A stretch of DNA of 64,000 bases from NCBI RefSeq assembly GCF_006715085.1, contig NZ_VFMM01000002.1, positions 248,001 to 312,000 of the forward strand. The letters run 5' to 3'. The stretch is from Kribbella jejuensis (lineage in GTDB: Bacteria > Actinomycetota > Actinomycetes > Propionibacteriales > Kribbellaceae). The notes beneath the pieces are model-generated. The model worked only from the letters and a program-made list of their open reading frames with translations, was not told where the DNA came from and made no database searches. Of the stretch, positions 42,542 to 51,233 are shown piece after piece; position 1 is the stretch's first letter, and each line of letters begins with the position of its first letter. The position numbers and the translations under genes are program-made.

Positions 42542-42563
42542 ATTTACGGTCCTGTCCGAAAGT
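42542..42563. promoter_or_regulatory. Shared operator motif, copy D (propeller gene promoter)
   Basis: ATTTACGGTC, CT, GTCCGAAAGT has a left half identical to copy B and a right half like copy C. It is 23 bp upstream of the propeller gene ATG. Confidence 0.75.
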
Positions 42564-42647
42564 GAAGCGCTCGCGGCGCGACGAAGTCAACGGCTCAGCA
42601 GAATTTGCAGCTAGTGGCAGCCACCGATGCGGTTGCGGGCCGGGCCG

Positions 42648-43208
42648 TTAGCTGGACGGAAGCTTGGTCAGGAGCTCCTGGAGCGTCCCACGCGTCGCGG
42701 CGAGGTAGCTGTCGTCGCGCTGCAGCGCCCGGCGGAACGCGGCCAGCTCGGCCGGCGAGATCGTGTTCGAGAACGTACTGACTTCGGTCAGGTCGAGGCG
42801 CCGGTTGAACAGATGCACGGTGTCCCGCCAGCGGTGCAGCAGCCCGACCAGCTCGGCGTCCTTGTGCAGGCCGAGCGCGCCGGACACCAGCGCCAGGTCC
42901 ACTGCGGACACGATCAGCCGCGGGTACACCTGCCGGGTGGTCGGCGCGTCCGGTGAGAACCGCGGGTCGTTCAGCAGCCGTGAGTTCTCCTGCAGTTCGT
43001 CCTCGACCGATCGCAGTACCTCGGTACGGCGTTCCGCCTCGGACGTCAGCCGCTCCACGAAGATGCCGGTCAGTCCCGCGACGAGCGTCAGCGTGTTCAC
43101 CGCCGGGTCCAGCCGTGCGTTGCCCGGGCTGATGACCGCGATCACGCCCAGCACGAACGCGGTGCCGAGCAGCCCGTAGGTCACCAGGCTGACGACGGTT
43201 CGCTTCAT
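42648..43208 (-). CDS. Small membrane protein of unknown function
   Basis: The 186-residue protein has two N-terminal hydrophobic helices (VVSLVTYGLLGTAFVLGVIA, then AVNTLTLVAGLTGIFV) and a charged, mostly helical cytoplasmic part with SEAERRTEVLRSVEDELQEN, likely a coiled coil. I do not recognise the family. It begins 1 nt after the stop of the methyltransferase gene and is surely co-transcribed with it. Confidence 0.75.
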   Translation of the reverse strand: MKRTVVSLVTYGLLGTAFVLGVIAVISPGNARLDPAVNTLTLVAGLTGIFVERLTSEAERRTEVLRSVEDELQENSRLLNDPRFSPDAPTTRQVYPRLIVSAVDLALVSGALGLHKDAELVGLLHRWRDTVHLFNRRLDLTEVSTFSNTISPAELAAFRRALQRDDSYLAATRGTLQELLTKLPSS

Positions 43209-43209
43209 C

Positions 43210-44361
43210 TCATACGGACCAGATGTCGTCGGCGAGGGTGTGCGTGGCCTCGCCGGCCGCCTCCGGTGCGAGCAGCAACAGCTCCAGGCCGAACGGGTTC
43301 GCCCGGCGGGCGTAGCGGAACTGGGACTGGATCGCCTCGATCGGGGTCAGCTTGCAGGCCTCGGTGAGCCGCTTGAGCCGGGCGGTGGAGTACTTCCGGG
43401 TGGTGTAGAGCCGGATCGTGTCGCCGACCGGGAGCACCACCTCGGTGTGGTCGGGCAGCTCCATCCGGATCTCTTCGCCGGTGTCGTTGCGCCAGAGGAT
43501 CTTGACCAGCAGCGCGTCGTCGTCCTCGACCTCGCCGACGAACCGCACCAGTTCGTTGCTGATCTTGAGGTCGGTGTTGTACCGCAGGGCGCTGGTCACG
43601 AACTCCGCGAAGGCACGGGTCTGGTGGTACTCGTCCGCGGCCGCGTCGGCGGTCTCCTGGTCGAGTCGCGTCGTACTGGCGACCTCGAGCAGCAGCCGGT
43701 CCTGCGGCCGCAGCGCCCGGGTGAGTGTGTCGAGCAGCTCCTCGTCGTTCTCGAAGTTGGCCAGCGTGTTGCCGGTCAGCGTGAACAGGATCGGGTCGTC
43801 ACCGACCAGCCGGGCCAGCATCTGGCCGAGCTCGTCCATGTTGTCCTCGATCGAGAAGTCGAGCTGCACCGGCAGCACTTGGGACACCGGGAACCGGGCA
43901 CCGCGGACGGGCTCGAGGGTGCCCATCCGCAGCATCTCCGAGCTCATGTCGACCGGGATGTAATACATGTCCGGGTTGTTGCGGCGCATGTCGCCGAGGA
44001 TCGTCCGGTCCTTGACGCCGGTGCCGATCCCGAGGCTGACCAGGTGGAAGCCGCCGTTCTGCACCTTCGGCAACAGCTTGCGCCAGTGCCGCAGGAACGA
44101 CTCGGTGCCGACCTTCATCACCAGGTAGAACGGGTCGTTGGTGGCGTTCGCCCAGGCGATCGTCGGTGCGATACCCCAGTACGAGAAGCCCGACGTGATC
44201 CGCTTGCCGTCACCGGTCGCCGAGAACGGCCCGCGCAGATCGGCGGTCAGCGTGGCCAGCTTGTCCGCCTGGTCCTCGCCGACGAGCAGCATCGACCAGG
44301 CGAAGTCGTCGTCGGCCAGCGCATGCTCGAGCTTCCGGATCACCGGTACCGGATCGGCCAC
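43210..44361 (-). CDS. EgtD-like (histidine-specific) SAM-dependent methyltransferase family protein
   Basis: The 383-residue protein fits the Methyltransf_33 family. The SAM-site motif is LVSLGIGTGVKDRTILGD, followed by YYIPVDMSSEMLR and FTLTGNTLANFENDEELL. EgtD in this family makes hercynine for ergothioneine, but the rest of the egt cluster is absent and the motif details differ (LGIGTG rather than the EgtD form). The real substrate may differ. It forms a two-gene operon with the membrane protein downstream. Confidence 0.78.
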   Translation of the reverse strand: MADPVPVIRKLEHALADDDFAWSMLLVGEDQADKLATLTADLRGPFSATGDGKRITSGFSYWGIAPTIAWANATNDPFYLVMKVGTESFLRHWRKLLPKVQNGGFHLVSLGIGTGVKDRTILGDMRRNNPDMYYIPVDMSSEMLRMGTLEPVRGARFPVSQVLPVQLDFSIEDNMDELGQMLARLVGDDPILFTLTGNTLANFENDEELLDTLTRALRPQDRLLLEVASTTRLDQETADAAADEYHQTRAFAEFVTSALRYNTDLKISNELVRFVGEVEDDDALLVKILWRNDTGEEIRMELPDHTEVVLPVGDTIRLYTTRKYSTARLKRLTEACKLTPIEAIQSQFRYARRANPFGLELLLLAPEAAGEATHTLADDIWSV

Positions 44362-44418
44362 GTCTCACCCCTCACACGATGAGACGTCAGGTTACCGGTA
44401 TCCGGACCGGTCCGCCGG

Positions 44419-44619
44419 TCAGACCGGAGTGACCGCGTCGGCCTCGCGGCCCTTGGGGCCTTCGACGATCTGGAAGTCGACCTGCTGGCCGTCCTCGAGC
44501 GTCTTGTACCCGTCGGAGACGATCTTGCTCCAGTGCACGAACACGTCGTCCTGACCCTCGACGGCCAGGAAGCCGTACCCCTTGTCGGCGTTGAACCACT
44601 TCACGGTGCCGCGCACCAT
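44419..44619 (-). CDS. Cold-shock domain protein
   Basis: The 66-residue single OB-fold protein has RNP1 KGYGFLAV and RNP2 DVFVHW, starting [17 protein letters not shown]. It binds single-stranded RNA or DNA as an RNA chaperone. Length is standard. It stands alone between the methyltransferase and an MFS gene. Confidence 0.96.
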   Translation of the reverse strand: MVRGTVKWFNADKGYGFLAVEGQDDVFVHWSKIVSDGYKTLEDGQQVDFQIVEGPKGREADAVTPV

Positions 44620-44674
44620 CGAATCTCCTCGACCACGGGACCCGCTCTACCAGGGCCCCTCGCGGTCCACAAGC

Positions 44675-46054
44675 CTAACCCAGCTCGCCTCCCGTCCGGA
44701 TCGACCGCGGTGCGGTGAGCCCGGCGACCGCGCCGGCCACGGCGACCGCGACACCCAGCAGGTAGGCGGTCCGGTACCCGGTCATCGGCCCGCCGGCGGC
44801 GACGACCGGTCCGGCGAGGGCCAGACCGAGCGAGGTCCCGAGCTGCGCCGAGGAGTTGAGTACGCCGGCGGCCAAGCCGCGGTCGGCTTGCCGGACGTAC
44901 GCCGTACCCGCCGTCGTGGATGCCACCGATGCCAGGCCGAGGCCGACGCCCATCACGCCGAAGCCGCTGCTCAGCAGGGCCAGCGGGAGACCTTGGGGTG
45001 GGAGCGGGATCAGCAGTAGTACGCCCACCGCGATGCCGAGGAAGCCGATGACGAGCGTTCGTCGTACGCCGAGAACGTGGATCACGCGCGGTCCGAGCAG
45101 GGAGCCTCCGATGACCGCGAGGTTGAAGAGCGGGAAGATCAGGCCGGCCAGCGCGGGCGGCAGTCTGAGCGTGTCCTGTACGTACAGGGCGACGGTGACC
45201 ATCGCGGGGCTGGTCGCACCGGTCACGGCCGCCGCGGTGAGGTTGCCGCCCAGCACGCCCGGCGTCCGGGCGAAGCCGAGCGGAACCAGGGGCTGACGCG
45301 ACGACCGCTCGATGCGCAGGAAGGTGAGAAGCAGCAGGACGGCGATGGCGAGGGCCGCCCAACCGGTCCAGGCAGACGGATCGCCGGCGACCTTCGACAG
45401 GCCGAGCGCTGTCATGCCGATGCCTGCGGTGGCTGTGCAGGCTCCCGGGAGATCGAGGGTCGCAATGCGCGTGGTTGTGCCGTGGCTCGGAAGGCTGCGC
45501 AGGCTCCAGAGCAGGGCGACGATGCCGAGCGGGACGTTCACAGCGAACACCCAGCGCCAGCCGGCCACCTGGGTGATCAGGCCGCCCACGAACCAGCCGC
45601 TCGCCCCGCCGGCAGCTCCGGCGGCTGTCCACCAGCCCAGCGCGCGGCGCGCGGCGTCCGGGGGCAGCGCGTCGGACAGTGCGGCGAGTGCGGCCGGGGA
45701 GAGGAGTGCGGCGCCGGCGCCTTGGAACAGGCGAGCCACGACGAGCGATGCCGGGGACCAGGCGAGCGCGCAGGCCAGTGAGGCGGCGGAGAACAGCCCG
45801 AGCCCCCAGCGGAAGACGCGCCGGGAGCCGGCCACGTCCGCTGTGCGACCGCCGAGGACCAGCAGGCCGGCCAGCACGATCGTGTACGCCGTGAACACCC
45901 ACGGCAGGGTGCCCGCGGCGAAATGCAGGTCCGCGCCGATCCGGGGCAGTGCCGTGGTGACGATCGTCGCGTCGAGCACGACCACGAACTGGGCCACGCA
46001 GACGACCGCCCAGCGGCCCGGTCGGGTCGAGGTGTTTCCGGTCAAAGCCGTCAT
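44675..46054 (-). CDS. MFS transporter, DHA2-like drug exporter
   Basis: The 459-residue protein has twelve to fourteen membrane segments. The early motif VVVLDATIVTTALPRIGADL is typical of the 14-helix DHA2 exporters, and the loop motif GGRTADVAGSRRVF and motif C-like GGASGWFVGG follow. ATG 46054 gives the normal N-terminus. It is divergent from a CGNR regulator gene 45 bp away, so that regulator probably controls it. Confidence 0.9.
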   Translation of the reverse strand: MTALTGNTSTRPGRWAVVCVAQFVVVLDATIVTTALPRIGADLHFAAGTLPWVFTAYTIVLAGLLVLGGRTADVAGSRRVFRWGLGLFSAASLACALAWSPASLVVARLFQGAGAALLSPAALAALSDALPPDAARRALGWWTAAGAAGGASGWFVGGLITQVAGWRWVFAVNVPLGIVALLWSLRSLPSHGTTTRIATLDLPGACTATAGIGMTALGLSKVAGDPSAWTGWAALAIAVLLLLTFLRIERSSRQPLVPLGFARTPGVLGGNLTAAAVTGATSPAMVTVALYVQDTLRLPPALAGLIFPLFNLAVIGGSLLGPRVIHVLGVRRTLVIGFLGIAVGVLLLIPLPPQGLPLALLSSGFGVMGVGLGLASVASTTAGTAYVRQADRGLAAGVLNSSAQLGTSLGLALAGPVVAAGGPMTGYRTAYLLGVAVAVAGAVAGLTAPRSIRTGGELG

Positions 46055-46099
46055 GCTGGAAACAGTGCCCTGGGGCCCGAACTGGTAAACTGCCTTTTG

Positions 46100-46717
46100 A
46101 TGGAAACACCTGAACTGCCGGCCGGGATCCGCGAACTGCCCGTCGTCGGTGGAGACCTTGCGCTGGATTTCGCGAACACGGTCGACGACCCACTCGGCCC
46201 GGAACGACACGACCACATCGCCGACTACCACGGCCTGCTGTGGTGGTCGCTGCGCGTCGGCATCCTCACCGAACAAGATGCGGACCGCCTGCTCCTACGC
46301 GCGGCCCCCCGACGAACAGCACCAGTCCTCCGCCGCGCCCACCAGTTGCGCACGGCAATCAACCTCGCCGCCGGTGCAGTGGCTGACGGCTCTGTGGGGG
46401 TTGATGTGCTGCCGGGGTGGGGGGTGTTGCGCGGAGTGGCGGGGGAGGCGCTGGGGGAGTGTGAGTTGGTGCAGCTGCGGCCGGTGTGGGGGTTTGAGGC
46501 TGTGGAGTCGCCGTTGTGGCCGGTGGGGTTGGCGGCGTACGAGTTGTTGACCGGTCCGCGGGCGCGCCGGATCAAGCGGTGCGCCGGCTGCCCGTGGCTG
46601 TTCCTCGACCAGTCGAAGAACGGCAGCCGGCGCTGGTGCTCGATGGACATCTGCGGCACGGACGAGAAGATGCGCCGCTACGTCGCCCGCCGCGCGGCCA
46701 GGCGCACCCACACCTGA
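46100..46717 (+). CDS. CGNR zinc-finger regulator (ABATE domain)
   Basis: The 205-residue protein has an N-terminal ABATE domain (GGDLALDFANTVDDP) and a C-terminal CGNR-type zinc finger. The four Cys are in CAGCPWLFLD and CSMDICG, with the SKNGSRRW link between them. Such proteins are stress or drug-responsive regulators. The ATG lies close behind TAAACT (46086), so the mRNA may be leaderless. It stands between two MFS exporter genes, is divergent from one and overlaps the 3' end of the other by 40 bp. Confidence 0.88.
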   Translation: METPELPAGIRELPVVGGDLALDFANTVDDPLGPERHDHIADYHGLLWWSLRVGILTEQDADRLLLRAAPRRTAPVLRRAHQLRTAINLAAGAVADGSVGVDVLPGWGVLRGVAGEALGECELVQLRPVWGFEAVESPLWPVGLAAYELLTGPRARRIKRCAGCPWLFLDQSKNGSRRWCSMDICGTDEKMRRYVARRAARRTHT

Positions 46718-47814
46718 CCTACGCAGAGTGCGGTGGCGACTAGGGCGGCGCTGACCCATAAGGGGGCTTGGAAGCCTGAGACGGTGATTGCGAGGCCGCC
46801 TAGGAGCGGGCCTGTGGCGGCGCCGGTGTTGAGGGCTGCGGTGGACAGGGCGCCGGTGAGGAGCGGCGACTGGGAGCCTGCGTAGAGGGCGTACGCGATC
46901 AGCGTCGAGCCGACCGCGAACGACAGCGCGCCCTGGAGCAGCACGAGGAACACGGACGGTACGACGTACGACGCTGTCAGGGCGAACGCGATCCAGCCGA
47001 GCAAGAGGATGCCTCCGGCAACGAAAACGGGGCGGTGGTCGCGGCGGTCGGCGTACCGGCCCGCGACCGTCACGCCCGCGAACGAACCGAGGCCGAAGAG
47101 CGCGAGCAGCAGCGGCACCCACCCGGCGCCGAGCCCCGTGACTTCGGTGATTACGGGCGAGAGATACGTGAACGAGCAGAAGGTAGCGCCGTTCACAAGC
47201 GCGCCGAGCAGCAGCAGTACGGCGAGCCGCGGCGACACGCGGAACCGGGCGATCGCAGCAGGCCCAGGAGAACGCGACGGGACGGACCGGAGGATCCCGA
47301 TCAGTGCCGGCAGCGAGATCAGCGCGACCGCCCAGAACGCGGACCGCCAGCCGAGCGAGGCCCCGAGCACCGCACCTGCCGGTACGCCGACGATGCACGC
47401 GAGCGTCGTACCGCCGAGCAGGACCGAGGTCGCGCGACCCTTGGCGTCCGGGCGGACCAGGCTGGTCGCGGTGGCCAGTGCGATCGCGAGGAAGCCCGCG
47501 TTCGCGAGGGCGGCGAGGATGCGGGTGATGAGCAGTACGGCGAAGCTCGCGGTCAGTGCGCCGACCACGTGGACGGCGAGGAAAACGGTCAGTGTCACGA
47601 GCAGGGTCCGGCGCCGCGGCCAGCGGGCGCCGAGGACCGCGATCGCCGGGGCGCCGACGATCATCCCGAGTGCGAACGCCGACGTCAGCCAGCCGGCGGC
47701 CGGGATCGAGACGCCCAGGTCCTGGGCGATCTCCGGACCGAGCCCGGAGAGCATGAACTCAGAAGTCGCCTGGGCGAAAACGGCCAGGCCGAGCAGGTAC
47801 AGCACGAAAGGCAT
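46678..47814 (-). CDS. MFS transporter of the Cmx/CmrA chloramphenicol-efflux type
   Basis: The 378-residue protein of twelve helices begins PFVLYLLGLAVFAQATSEFM, almost the textbook start of Cmx/CmrA exporters, and keeps GVSIPAAGWLTSAFALGM. The family exports chloramphenicol or other small drugs, though many members have unknown cargo. ATG 47814 has GGAG 7 nt upstream; the longer upstream reading is rejected. Its last 40 bp lie antisense to the end of the CGNR gene. Confidence 0.88.
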   Translation of the reverse strand: MPFVLYLLGLAVFAQATSEFMLSGLGPEIAQDLGVSIPAAGWLTSAFALGMIVGAPAIAVLGARWPRRRTLLVTLTVFLAVHVVGALTASFAVLLITRILAALANAGFLAIALATATSLVRPDAKGRATSVLLGGTTLACIVGVPAGAVLGASLGWRSAFWAVALISLPALIGILRSVPSRSPGPAAIARFRVSPRLAVLLLLGALVNGATFCSFTYLSPVITEVTGLGAGWVPLLLALFGLGSFAGVTVAGRYADRRDHRPVFVAGGILLLGWIAFALTASYVVPSVFLVLLQGALSFAVGSTLIAYALYAGSQSPLLTGALSTAALNTGAATGPLLGGLAITVSGFQAPLWVSAALVATALCVGQVWVRLAARRAT

Positions 47815-47963
47815 GGAGATACTCCGCAACCATGAGAAGACGGCATGGGTCGTCTCCGGCCGGCTCGACGTGCGAAGCACGGAACCCGCCGGTGGTTACG
47901 GTCTGTCCGCCTCCGGGCTGGTCACGGGATGGAGCCTAGGAAACCGGCGTCCGCCGCGTCCAC

Positions 47964-48029
47964 ACGATTAACCGCGCTGCGAGGCTCGCTCAATCGCAGT
48001 GCGAGGCTGAGTTAGCCGCGGTGCGAGGC
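47964..48029. repeat. Three 22-bp tandem repeats at the end of a small gene, placing stops in all three frames
   Basis: The core TGCGAGGC recurs at 47978, 48000 and 48022, exactly 22 bp apart. Read on the minus strand each unit carries a stop codon: TAA at 48014-48012 (the real stop), TGA at 47992-47990 and TAA at 47970-47968. Since 22 is not a multiple of 3, the three stops fall in three different frames. Confidence 0.8.
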
Positions 48030-48200
48030 CGCCAGGCCCAGCAGACCCGCGGTCACCAGCAAGAGAGCACTGGTGACGCCGAGGTCGTCGGTCTGCAGGA
48101 CACCGTTGTCGGTGAGCATCCAGATCGTGGCGGCGCCGGTCAGCACGGTACCGGCCACGACACCGGGCACGTCCGGCCTGGTTTTGCGTTGCTGGCTCAT
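48012..48200 (-). CDS. Small two-helix membrane protein
   Basis: The 62-residue protein has two hydrophobic segments (VPGVVAGTVLTGAATIWML and SALLLVTAGLLGLAA). Its ATG overlaps the stop of the PspC-domain gene (ATGA at 48197-48200), so it is translated with it. Similar small proteins follow PspC genes in other actinobacteria. Its role may be to assist the PspC protein. The 3' end lies in a 22-bp tandem repeat. Confidence 0.75.
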   Translation of the reverse strand: MSQQRKTRPDVPGVVAGTVLTGAATIWMLTDNGVLQTDDLGVTSALLLVTAGLLGLAASHRG

Positions 48201-49531
48201 CCGCGCTCCACCTTGATGCTGCCGAGTTTGAGGTTCAGGTCCAAGGTGACCTGCTCGCCGGCCTTGCCGTCCGCGCCCAGGTCGTCGAGCGTCAGGTTGG
48301 CATTATGGCCGCTGTGGTCGTCGTTGAGGAAGGCAACGTCTCCCATCTCGGTCGACAGCTGACCCTTCACGTCGACGTCCGCGGGCACCTTGACGATCAC
48401 CTCGCCGACCCCGCCGCGCACCTGCACGGTCGCGCCCGGGTCGAACTTCGCCTTGGTCAGGTCCAGGTGCACCGACCCGGCGTCGAACTGGTACGTCGAC
48501 CCGGTCGCGGAGATCGTCGTACCGGGCGGCGCCACGTAGTTGGTGTCGGCGAAGTTCCGCGGTACGTCGGTGAAGACCGTACTGACGACCGCACCGGCCG
48601 CGAGCAGGATCCCGAGCGGGAGCAGGCCGAGCGTACGGCCGACGAACCCGCCGATCAGCATGCCGGCGCCGAGCGTGGCCAGACCGATCACCAGCATGGT
48701 CGCGGTGGACGCGTGCGCCAGCGCGGCGATCCCGATCGCGAGCCCGGTGAGCACGACGACGATCGACTTCACCCCGCGCATGCCCTTCGCGGGTGGTGCG
48801 GCGGGCCGGGTGGTGGCCGTCGTACCGGACGGGCCGGCGGGTTCGTCGACGTACAGGCCGAGGGGGTCGTCCTCGGTCCACACAGGCTGGACCGGTTCGA
48901 CGGTGCGGTCCTGGGGTCGCTGTGTGGCCGAGGACGACGGGCCCGCCGGGGGAGCTGACGGGCCGGTCTGGGGAGATGTGTAAGCAGGGCCGTACGGCTG
49001 GGAGGAGTACGGCTGCGTGGTGAACTGCTGGCCGCTCGCCGGAGAAGTGGTGTCCTGCGGCCGAGGTGCTTGCGGTGGCTGCACGGGCTGCTGCGGCTGC
49101 TTGTTGTTCTTGCGGTGCTTGGACAGCAGCCAGATCGCCGCCACCACGATCACCGGACCGGGCACGAAGTGACCGAACTTGAACGACGACATGGTCGCGA
49201 TCCCGGCGAACAGGCAGATCCCGATCACCACCGGCCAGAACCACGGGTGGTCGGTCCGGATCCGGTCGCCGAGCAGGCCTTGGACCGGCGCCCGGTCGCT
49301 GCCCTCGTCGGGCATCAGCAGCCAGGCCGCGAGGTAGAAGATGATGCCCGGGCCGCTGATGATCAGCACAGCCATCACCACCCGGACCAGCACGGGGTCG
49401 ATGTTCAGCGAACGGCCGATGCCGCCGCAGACACCCGCGACCCAACGGTCCGACCTGCTGCGCCGCCAGCTCTGGGGGTTCTGCAGGCGGTCGCGGTCGA
49501 ACCCGGAGGGTCCACTCTGGTTCTGCTCCAT
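48197..49531 (-). CDS. PspC domain membrane protein with C-terminal adhesin-like beta domain
   Basis: The 444-residue protein has an N-terminal PspC domain (DRWVAGVCGGIGRSLNIDPVLVRV, then a helix pair ending LLMPDE). Two further helices, a Pro/Gln/Ser-rich linker, several membrane helices and a C-terminal beta-rich domain (VQVRGGVGEVIVKVPADVDV) follow. It probably senses envelope stress. ATG 49531 is the likely start, with 49567 as an alternative. It is divergent from another PspC protein fused to a histidine kinase. Confidence 0.85.
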   Translation of the reverse strand: MEQNQSGPSGFDRDRLQNPQSWRRSRSDRWVAGVCGGIGRSLNIDPVLVRVVMAVLIISGPGIIFYLAAWLLMPDEGSDRAPVQGLLGDRIRTDHPWFWPVVIGICLFAGIATMSSFKFGHFVPGPVIVVAAIWLLSKHRKNNKQPQQPVQPPQAPRPQDTTSPASGQQFTTQPYSSQPYGPAYTSPQTGPSAPPAGPSSSATQRPQDRTVEPVQPVWTEDDPLGLYVDEPAGPSGTTATTRPAAPPAKGMRGVKSIVVVLTGLAIGIAALAHASTATMLVIGLATLGAGMLIGGFVGRTLGLLPLGILLAAGAVVSTVFTDVPRNFADTNYVAPPGTTISATGSTYQFDAGSVHLDLTKAKFDPGATVQVRGGVGEVIVKVPADVDVKGQLSTEMGDVAFLNDDHSGHNANLTLDDLGADGKAGEQVTLDLNLKLGSIKVERG

Positions 49532-49712
49532 GCCATCGATACTCACACCGGATCCGGCGGCGAACATCGGGGATCCACCCTGATGGGCCCCGGAACGGCA
49601 GGAATTCGGGGTTCTCCCCGACCCGACCCTGACCGCGGTGGGCGAGCGTTGAGGAGGCGGCCGGGGACAAGCCTGCTGGTGTCCGGCCTGTCCGCATGTG
49701 ACGATCGTGGTG

Positions 49713-51233
49713 ATGAGCCAGCCAGCAGCCGCGCCGGCGGGCGGACCCTCCGACAACGGAGCCCCGCCCGAACCCACGCCTGGCCAGAATCAGAGCCAGA
49801 ACCAGGAGCAGTGGCGCTACAAAGGCTGGGGTCCGCAGGGCCCGGCAGGCCAGTACCAGGGCCCGTACGCCGCCTACGCCGCGCGGATGAGCGCCCAGGC
49901 GGGCGTGTCCGGCGGCTACACCGGCCCCTTCAGCAGTTCGTCGTACCAGTCCCCGTTGCCGCGAGAGGACGCGCCGCGACGGGCGTACCGCCGGACCGAA
50001 GGACGCGTGATCGCCGGTGTGGCCGGCGGCGTCGCGGACCACCTCGGCGTCTCGGACACCGTCGTACGGCTGGTGCTGATCGCGACCACCGTGTCCGGCG
50101 GCTTCGGCGTACTGATCTATGCGGCCCTGTGGTTCCTGATGCCGCTCGCCCCCGAGACCGTGCCCGGCGCGCCCGGCCTTGCGGCGCACACGCGCTCCGG
50201 GATGCGGTCCGACGAACCGCCGGCGCCGGTCGCCGAGGCGAAGCAGCGCAAGCGGGAAAAGAGCCGCGGCCAGCTGCCCGCGCTCGTCGCCATCGGCATC
50301 GGTGTGCTGATCCTGCTGCAGGTGGCCGGGTTCGGCGTGGCCGGGAAGCTGTTCTGGCCGTTGGTGTTCGCGGCCACCGGTCTGGCGCTGATCTGGCGGC
50401 AGGCCGACGAGAGCCAGAAGGACAAGTGGGCGCAGGACATCCGGGTCCCGATCCTCGGTCTGGTGCTCGGCAAGGGCGGCTGGAAGTCGTTGCTCCGGAT
50501 CGCCGTCGGCCTGGTCCTGATCGGGACCGCGGTGACGCTGTTCCTGGTCCAGAACGGCCGGCTCCAGATGGTCGGCGACGTCCTGATCGCGCTGCTGCTC
50601 GCGGTCGTCGGGATCGGCGTCATCGCCGGCCCGTGGGTGCACCGGCTGACCCGCGACCTGAACGCCGAGCGCGCCGAGCGGGTCCGCTCGCAGGAGCGCG
50701 CCGACATGGCCGCGCACCTGCACGACTCGGTGCTGCAGACGCTCGCGCTGATCCAGAAGCAGGCCGAGGACCCGAAGGCGGTCGCCCGGCTCGCCCGCTC
50801 CCAGGAGCGCGAGCTGCGGTCCTGGCTGTACGACGAGGAGCACGATGCCGACCAGACCGTGGCCGGGGCCGCGAAACAGGCCGCCGCCGAGGTCGAGGAC
50901 TCGCACGGCGTCCCGATCGAGGTGGTCACGGTCGGCGACTGCGCCCTGACCGAGCAGCTCGCGTCGATGGTCCGGGCCGCCCGGGAGTCGATGGTCAACG
51001 CCGCCAAGCACTCCGGAGCGGCGAAGATCGATGTGTTCGTGGAGGTCGACGGTGACCGGGTGGAGATGTTCGTCCGGGACCGCGGCAAGGGCTTCGTGGT
51101 GGACGACGTCCCCGACGACCGGCTCGGACTGCGGCACAGTGTGATGGGCAGAATGGAACGGCACGGCGGCCGCGCGACGGTGCGGTCCGATCCGGAGACA
51201 GGGACCGAAGTGCGACTGGAGATGGACAGATGA
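49713..51233 (+). CDS. PspC-domain sensor histidine kinase (HisKA_3 type)
   Basis: The protein is about 506 residues. A Gln/Pro/Tyr-rich cytoplasmic N-terminus precedes a PspC domain (GRVIAGVAGGVADHLGVSDT). Four or five membrane helices follow, then a HisKA_3 dimerisation helix with phospho-His in AAHLHDSVLQTLA and an HATPase domain (RESMVNAAKHSGA, then VRDRGKGF). It should phosphorylate the LuxR-type regulator encoded just after it. ATG 49713 is preferred, and GTG 49698 is possible. Confidence 0.9.
   Translation: MSQPAAAPAGGPSDNGAPPEPTPGQNQSQNQEQWRYKGWGPQGPAGQYQGPYAAYAARMSAQAGVSGGYTGPFSSSSYQSPLPREDAPRRAYRRTEGRVIAGVAGGVADHLGVSDTVVRLVLIATTVSGGFGVLIYAALWFLMPLAPETVPGAPGLAAHTRSGMRSDEPPAPVAEAKQRKREKSRGQLPALVAIGIGVLILLQVAGFGVAGKLFWPLVFAATGLALIWRQADESQKDKWAQDIRVPILGLVLGKGGWKSLLRIAVGLVLIGTAVTLFLVQNGRLQMVGDVLIALLLAVVGIGVIAGPWVHRLTRDLNAERAERVRSQERADMAAHLHDSVLQTLALIQKQAEDPKAVARLARSQERELRSWLYDEEHDADQTVAGAAKQAAAEVEDSHGVPIEVVTVGDCALTEQLASMVRAARESMVNAAKHSGAAKIDVFVEVDGDRVEMFVRDRGKGFVVDDVPDDRLGLRHSVMGRMERHGGRATVRSDPETGTEVRLEMDR

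Noticed and set aside
48303..51164. 953-codon minus-strand frame across the PspC and kinase genes
   Set aside because: It is a GC-driven shadow with no recognisable domain, running over two genes with clear domains in other frames.
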